Made by a program: the position numbers and the translations under genes. The notes beneath the pieces are model-generated. The model saw nothing but the letters and a program-made list of their open reading frames with translations. It did no database searches and was not told the origin of the DNA. A DNA stretch of 8,915 nucleotides from Planctomycetota bacterium (GTDB taxonomy: Bacteria > Planctomycetota > Planctomycetia > Isosphaerales > Isosphaeraceae), in contig JAJYCH010000132.1 in assembly GCA_021778575.1 (NCBI GenBank), positions 1-8,915 on the forward strand, written 5' to 3'. Shown in pieces: positions 5,496 to 8,915 of the stretch (the first letter of the stretch is position 1; every line of letters starts with the position of its first letter).

Positions 5496-8186
5496 TCATG
5501 CCAGTTCGGTGACATCCAACCAGTTGGGACCGGCGGCGATCTCGACCTGAAGCGGAACATCAAACGCGATCGCTTCGACCATCGCCTGGCGGACCAACGC
5601 GCCCAGGCGAGTGATCTCGGTGTCGGGTGCCTCGAAAACCAGTTCATCGTGGATCTGCAAGAGCAGGCGGGCCTGAAGTCCCTCGGCCTTGATCCGCGCG
5701 TTCACTTCGAGCATTGCCCGCTTGATCAGGTCGGCCGCCGAGCCCTGGATCACCGCGTTCACGGCGGTTCGCTCGGCGGCGTTCAGATTACGGCCGGTGG
5801 TGTTCTTGATTCCGTTGATCGCCCGGCGTCGGCCCAGGATCGTCTCGACGTAGCCGTCCCGCAGCGCCCCTTCGAGCGTCCGATTCATGAAGGCTTCGAC
5901 GCTGGAGTACTCGGTGAAGTAGGCATCGATGAACGACGCCGCCTCGGTCTGGGTGATCCCCAGCCGGGTCGCCAGTCCGAACGGCTTGATCCCATAAATC
6001 ACGCCGAAGTTGACCGTCTTCGCCACGCGACGCTGGTTCGCGTCGACCTGAGCCTCGGGAACCCGGAAGATCCGGGCGGCGACCGTCGTGTGGACGTCGA
6101 TCCCATCGGCGAAGGCCCGGAGGAGCGCCGGGTCCTGGGTGTAATGGGCGAGAATCCGGAGCTCGATCTGCGAGTAATCCGCCGTGATCAACGACCAGCC
6201 CGGGAATCCGGCCACGAAGGCCTGCCGGATCTGGCCGCCGTCTTCGGATCGGATCGGAATATTCTGGAGGTTCGGGTCGCTCGAACTGAGTCGGCCGGTC
6301 GCGGCGACAACCTGGTTAAAGGAGGCGTGAATCCGCCCGTCCTCGTCGGCCAGGGTGGCCAGGGCATCCAGATAAGTGCTCTTGAGTTTGCTGAAATGGC
6401 GCTGTTCGATCAGCAGTTTGGGCAGCGGGTGCCGGGTCGCCAGGCTTTCGAGGACTTCGACATCGGTGCTGGGCTCGCCCCCGGGCGTCTTCTTGGTCGA
6501 CGGCAGCTTCAACTCGTCGAAGAGAACCTGACGCAATTGCGGGAGTGAACCAATGTTGAATTTGTGTCCGGCCAGCTCATAGATCTCGGACTCGATCGCG
6601 GTGATCTTCGCGGCGAACTCCCTGGAGAGTTCCTGGAGCCGGGCCACGTCGACCTTGACGCCGGTGGCTTCCATCGCGCCGAGGATTCCGATCAAGGGGC
6701 GTTCGAGGTCGGCGTAGAGGTTCCAGAGTCCGGCCGACTTGACCTTCTCGGTCAGGATCTCGGCGATTCTCCAGGTGGCGTCGGCGTCCTCGGCGGCATA
6801 TTCGGTGATCTTGAAGAGGTCGACCAGATCCATCGTGATCTGGTTTTTCCCCTTACCGATCAGGTCGGTGATCGGGATCATCGTATGGCCGAGGAGCCGG
6901 TCGGAGAGCTGGTCGAGGCCATGGTTGCGTTCGCCGCTTTCGAGCAAATAGCTCAGGACCATCGTGTCGGTCACCGGGCCGGCGATCTCCAGCCCCACGC
7001 CTCGAAGGACGAGCATCTCATACTTGAGGTTCTGGCCGATTTTTTCGACTTCGGGATCGGCAAGCGGCCCCCGGATGGCGTCGAGCACGGCATGGAGAGG
7101 CAAGACTCGCGCACCCATCGGCCCACGGACCGGCAAGTAGTACGCGACTCCGGATTCCCAGGCGAACGAAAGCCCCACGAGACCGGCGCGGAGCGGGTCG
7201 ACCCCGGTCGTCTCGCTATCGATGCAGATTCGTTTCTGTCGGGCGAGATCGGCCGCGAACTCCCCGAGTTTTTCGACCGTGTCGACGAGCCGATAATCGG
7301 CGACCCAGGGGGCTTCGGGCTCCGGAGCGGAATCGATGAGTTCCTCGGCGAACCGGTGAAACCCACACTCAGCGCACAGAGCTTTGAGCTGTTTCGACGA
7401 GTAGCCGTCCGACCGAAGCGCCGTCCAGTCGAGATCGAGCGGGAGGTCGGTTTCGAGGGTGATGAGCGTCCGGGCTTGCTGGACCGTGGCCACGTGATCG
7501 AGAAGATTCTGCTTGCGCTTGGCTCCCGAGACTTTGTCGATATTGGCCATGATCCCTTCGATCGTGTCGAACTCCTGCAAGAGCCCGACAGCGGTCTTCA
7601 GGCCGATTCCGGGAACGCCCGGGACGTTGTCCACGGTATCACCGGTCAGGGCCAGGGTATCGATGACCTGGTCGGGGCGAACCCCCCAGTCGAGCTTGAG
7701 CCCGTCCACGTCAAGAAACTTGCCGGTCCGGAGATTGAGAATTCGCGTCCGATCGTTGAGAAGCTGGCGGGCGTCCTTGTCGGCGGTGCAGATGACGACG
7801 TTCAGATCGCGTTCGGCGGCCCGTCGGGCAAGCGTGGCGATCACGTCATCGGCTTCGGCTCCGAGGTGGGTCAGAACGGGAATCTGGAACCCTTCGAAGA
7901 CCCGTCGGATCACGGGGATTTGCGGGATCATATCCTCGGGCATCGGCCCGCGCTGGGCCTTATATTCGGGAAAGAACTCGGCCCGCTTGGTTTTTTCCTC
8001 GCCATCGAAGGCGGCGGCAAGATACTCGGGCTTATAGGTCTTGAGGATATTGAGGAGGTCGCGAAAGATCCCGAAGACGGCGTTCGTCGGCTGACCCGCC
8101 GGCCCGTTCATCGCGGGAATGGCGTGAAACACCTGGTAGATGAGTGAGAAACTGTCCAGGATAAAAATCGTCGGCCGTGGGTTCAT
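5496..8186 (-). CDS. polA: DNA polymerase I (5' nuclease, 3'-5' exonuclease and polymerase domains)
   Basis: DNA polymerase I removes RNA primers, fills gaps and joins in excision repair. The product has 896 residues from the ATG at 8184-8186; an in-frame GTG at 8199-8201 would add five. Neither start has a strong ribosome site, and the ATG gives the usual short N-terminus. The 5'-nuclease domain (about 1-290) keeps its metal ligands: Asp11, Asp61, Glu111, Asp113, Asp114, Asp136, Asp138, Asp183 and Asp186. The 3'-5' exonuclease domain (about 295-485) has IDSETTG (Asp323, Glu325) and YAAEDAD (Tyr463, Asp467), but NLKYE with Glu390 where E. coli has Asp424. The polymerase domain has motif A ADYSQIELR (Asp670), motif B RRVAKTVNFGVIYG (Lys723, Phe727, Tyr731) and motif C QIHDELVFE (Asp847). 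The length is typical of full three-domain enzymes. It is preceded by its own promoter candidate and followed by 480 bp before coaE. Confidence 0.98.
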   Translation of the reverse strand: MNPRPTIFILDSFSLIYQVFHAIPAMNGPAGQPTNAVFGIFRDLLNILKTYKPEYLAAAFDGEEKTKRAEFFPEYKAQRGPMPEDMIPQIPVIRRVFEGFQIPVLTHLGAEADDVIATLARRAAERDLNVVICTADKDARQLLNDRTRILNLRTGKFLDVDGLKLDWGVRPDQVIDTLALTGDTVDNVPGVPGIGLKTAVGLLQEFDTIEGIMANIDKVSGAKRKQNLLDHVATVQQARTLITLETDLPLDLDWTALRSDGYSSKQLKALCAECGFHRFAEELIDSAPEPEAPWVADYRLVDTVEKLGEFAADLARQKRICIDSETTGVDPLRAGLVGLSFAWESGVAYYLPVRGPMGARVLPLHAVLDAIRGPLADPEVEKIGQNLKYEMLVLRGVGLEIAGPVTDTMVLSYLLESGERNHGLDQLSDRLLGHTMIPITDLIGKGKNQITMDLVDLFKITEYAAEDADATWRIAEILTEKVKSAGLWNLYADLERPLIGILGAMEATGVKVDVARLQELSREFAAKITAIESEIYELAGHKFNIGSLPQLRQVLFDELKLPSTKKTPGGEPSTDVEVLESLATRHPLPKLLIEQRHFSKLKSTYLDALATLADEDGRIHASFNQVVAATGRLSSSDPNLQNIPIRSEDGGQIRQAFVAGFPGWSLITADYSQIELRILAHYTQDPALLRAFADGIDVHTTVAARIFRVPEAQVDANQRRVAKTVNFGVIYGIKPFGLATRLGITQTEAASFIDAYFTEYSSVEAFMNRTLEGALRDGYVETILGRRRAINGIKNTTGRNLNAAERTAVNAVIQGSAADLIKRAMLEVNARIKAEGLQARLLLQIHDELVFEAPDTEITRLGALVRQAMVEAIAFDVPLQVEIAAGPNWLDVTELA

Positions 8187-8252
8187 CGGGACTGTCGACA
8201 CCTGGGGATGATCAGATCCGGGGACGAGAGAAACGCCCTGGTCCAGTTTGAG

Positions 8253-8280
8253 AGTGTACAGCCGGTCAAGCGGGCGTCAA
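8253..8280 (-). promoter_or_regulatory. Candidate sigma70-type promoter for polA
   Basis: The minus strand reads TTGACG (8275-8280), a 16-bp spacer, then TACACT (8253-8258). The -35 matches five of six consensus bases and the -10 four of six. Initiation near 8246 would give a leader of about 60 nt to the polA ATG. A second GCTTGAC lies 11 bp downstream of the first, inside the spacer. Confidence 0.55.
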
Positions 8281-8310
8281 GCGTCCGTCCGATCGATCGA
8301 AACGTGAATT

Positions 8311-8348
8311 GCGGCTCGCGCCGATTCCGTTGACGGTTCGGGCGCCGC
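8311..8348 (-). terminator. Imperfect GC-rich hairpin after the LssY_C gene
   Basis: Directly after the stop codon at 8349-8351 the arms GCGGC (complement of 8344-8348) and GCCGC (complement of 8311-8315) can pair. Inside them are a bulged GCCCGA/TCGGC stem and a small CCG-TCAA-CGG hairpin (complement of 8327-8336). No U-run follows, so it may be a weak terminator or a 3'-end stabilising structure rather than a classical intrinsic terminator. Confidence 0.4.
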
Positions 8349-8915
8349 TCAAGGCTCGGGCAATGCTTTGTACCAGGGGCGAATAGCGGTCCAGAACTGT
8401 TCCTTGATTTGCACGGCGACCGGATTGTCCAGCTCGGGTGGGCTCGTGAACCGGGTTGCGCCGGTGACCACGACGCCGACGGTCAGCTCGCCATCGGTAT
8501 AGTAGAGGTCGCCGCCGCCGTTGCGCCCCAGGAGTGTCGAGCCGACTCCCGTGACCTGGAAAATCTCCGAAAGCCAGCCTCCGTTGCGGAGGTCGCCGAT
8601 CAAGCCGTCGCGTTCGGCGTCGATGTTCGGCCCGATATGATGGGTGATCTGGCCGGTCGTGTGGCTGAACCCGACGCTCCGGTCGAACGTGACGGCGCCG
8701 ATCCAGAGCGGCGTGGCCCCTCGGCCCAGCTCAACCGACTTCCAGAACCGGACGTGATGGCGACGGCGCGCGCTCTTGCCGTCGGCTTTCTGAAAGACGA
8801 GATCCTGCTTGCGGCCGAAGACGAAGAGGTTACTCACCGGCGCCTCGTCATAAGGCCGGTCGAGCAGGACGCTGCTGGCAATCCGGGCGCTCGACCGCAG
8901 GGTGATCGGATCGGC
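8349..8915 (-). CDS. LssY C-terminal domain protein (5' end outside window)
   Basis: The frame is open to the right edge, so the start is missing; 188 C-terminal residues are visible. From the edge, the sequence ADPITLRSSARIASSVLL leads into RPYDEAP, LFVFGRKQDLVFQK (about 29-43), ARRRHHVRFW, LWIGAVTFDRSVGFS, THHIGPNIDAERD (about 91-103), then LYYTDGELTVGVVVTG. These match what I know of the LssY_C domain, common in planctomycetes and found elsewhere attached to PAP2-phosphatase or membrane proteins. The biochemical role of the domain is not established, and no catalytic assignment can be made here. No membrane segment lies in the visible part; any signal peptide or membrane anchor would be upstream of the window. 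A GTG at 8835-8837 could be mistaken for a start, but conserved-looking sequence continues upstream of it. The gene ends 162 bp before polA and is probably a separate unit, since a promoter candidate for polA lies between. Confidence 0.85.
   Translation of the reverse strand, partial: ADPITLRSSARIASSVLLDRPYDEAPVSNLFVFGRKQDLVFQKADGKSARRRHHVRFWKSVELGRGATPLWIGAVTFDRSVGFSHTTGQITHHIGPNIDAERDGLIGDLRNGGWLSEIFQVTGVGSTLLGRNGGGDLYYTDGELTVGVVVTGATRFTSPPELDNPVAVQIKEQFWTAIRPWYKALPEP

Noticed and set aside
4535..5647. Minus-strand open frame of 370 codons crossing coaE, the intergenic stretch and the polA end
   Set aside because: It is out of frame with both real genes, rich in Arg, Ser and Pro, and has no conserved motif. 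It is an artefact of GC-rich sequence.
6564..8147. Plus-strand open frame of 527 codons antisense to polA (and another at 5649-6548)
   Set aside because: Both are shadows of the polA codon pattern, with repetitive low-information translation and no recognisable motif.

Overview
The window is 8,915 bp of GC-rich bacterial chromosome. Hand counts on sample lines give roughly 60-67% GC in the core genes. Every gene I can support lies on the minus strand, so transcription reads from high to low coordinates. The gene set suggests a planctomycete, perhaps of the Isosphaera/Singulisphaera type: an LssY_C-domain protein, a polA - coaE - rho run, a Rho with a long arginine-rich N-terminus, and Uma2-family paralogues of the '[15 protein letters not shown]' type. 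This assignment is an inference from protein features and remembered gene order, not from a database search.

Layout in transcription order. (1) An LssY_C-domain protein runs off the right edge (8349-8915, start missing) and is followed by an imperfect GC-rich hairpin. (2) polA (5496-8186) encodes a complete DNA polymerase I behind a recognisable sigma70-like promoter near 8253-8280. (3) A 480-bp gene-free stretch (5016-5495) holds the end of the polA transcript, a good promoter candidate (5363-5391) and a pyrimidine-rich, C-over-G leader. (4) coaE (4260-5015) encodes dephospho-CoA kinase. (5) rho (2333-4165) encodes termination factor Rho with about 180 extra N-terminal residues. (6) Two tandem Uma2-family genes (1657-2319 and 915-1577) follow. 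(7) A small zinc-ribbon protein gene (520-870) comes next. (8) ribH (21-536), lumazine synthase, overlaps its upstream neighbour by 17 bp.

From coaE to ribH the gaps are short (94, 13, 79 and 44 bp, then an overlap) and I see no terminator inside. A single polycistronic unit is therefore plausible, mixing CoA synthesis, transcription termination and riboflavin synthesis with three genes of unclear role. The Uma2/zinc-ribbon block is visibly lower in GC (about 48-53% in sampled lines) than rho or polA, so it looks like an accessory insertion between core genes.

The points most worth a second look are the disordered, lysine-free Arg/Glu-rich Rho N-terminus; the C-rich leader in front of coaE-rho, which could be a Rho autoregulation site; the Asp-to-Glu change in the Exo II motif of PolA; and the Uma2 tandem duplication, which seems to carry a footprint of the rho 3' end. 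I see no CRISPR array, tRNA, rRNA, insertion sequence or obvious defence system.
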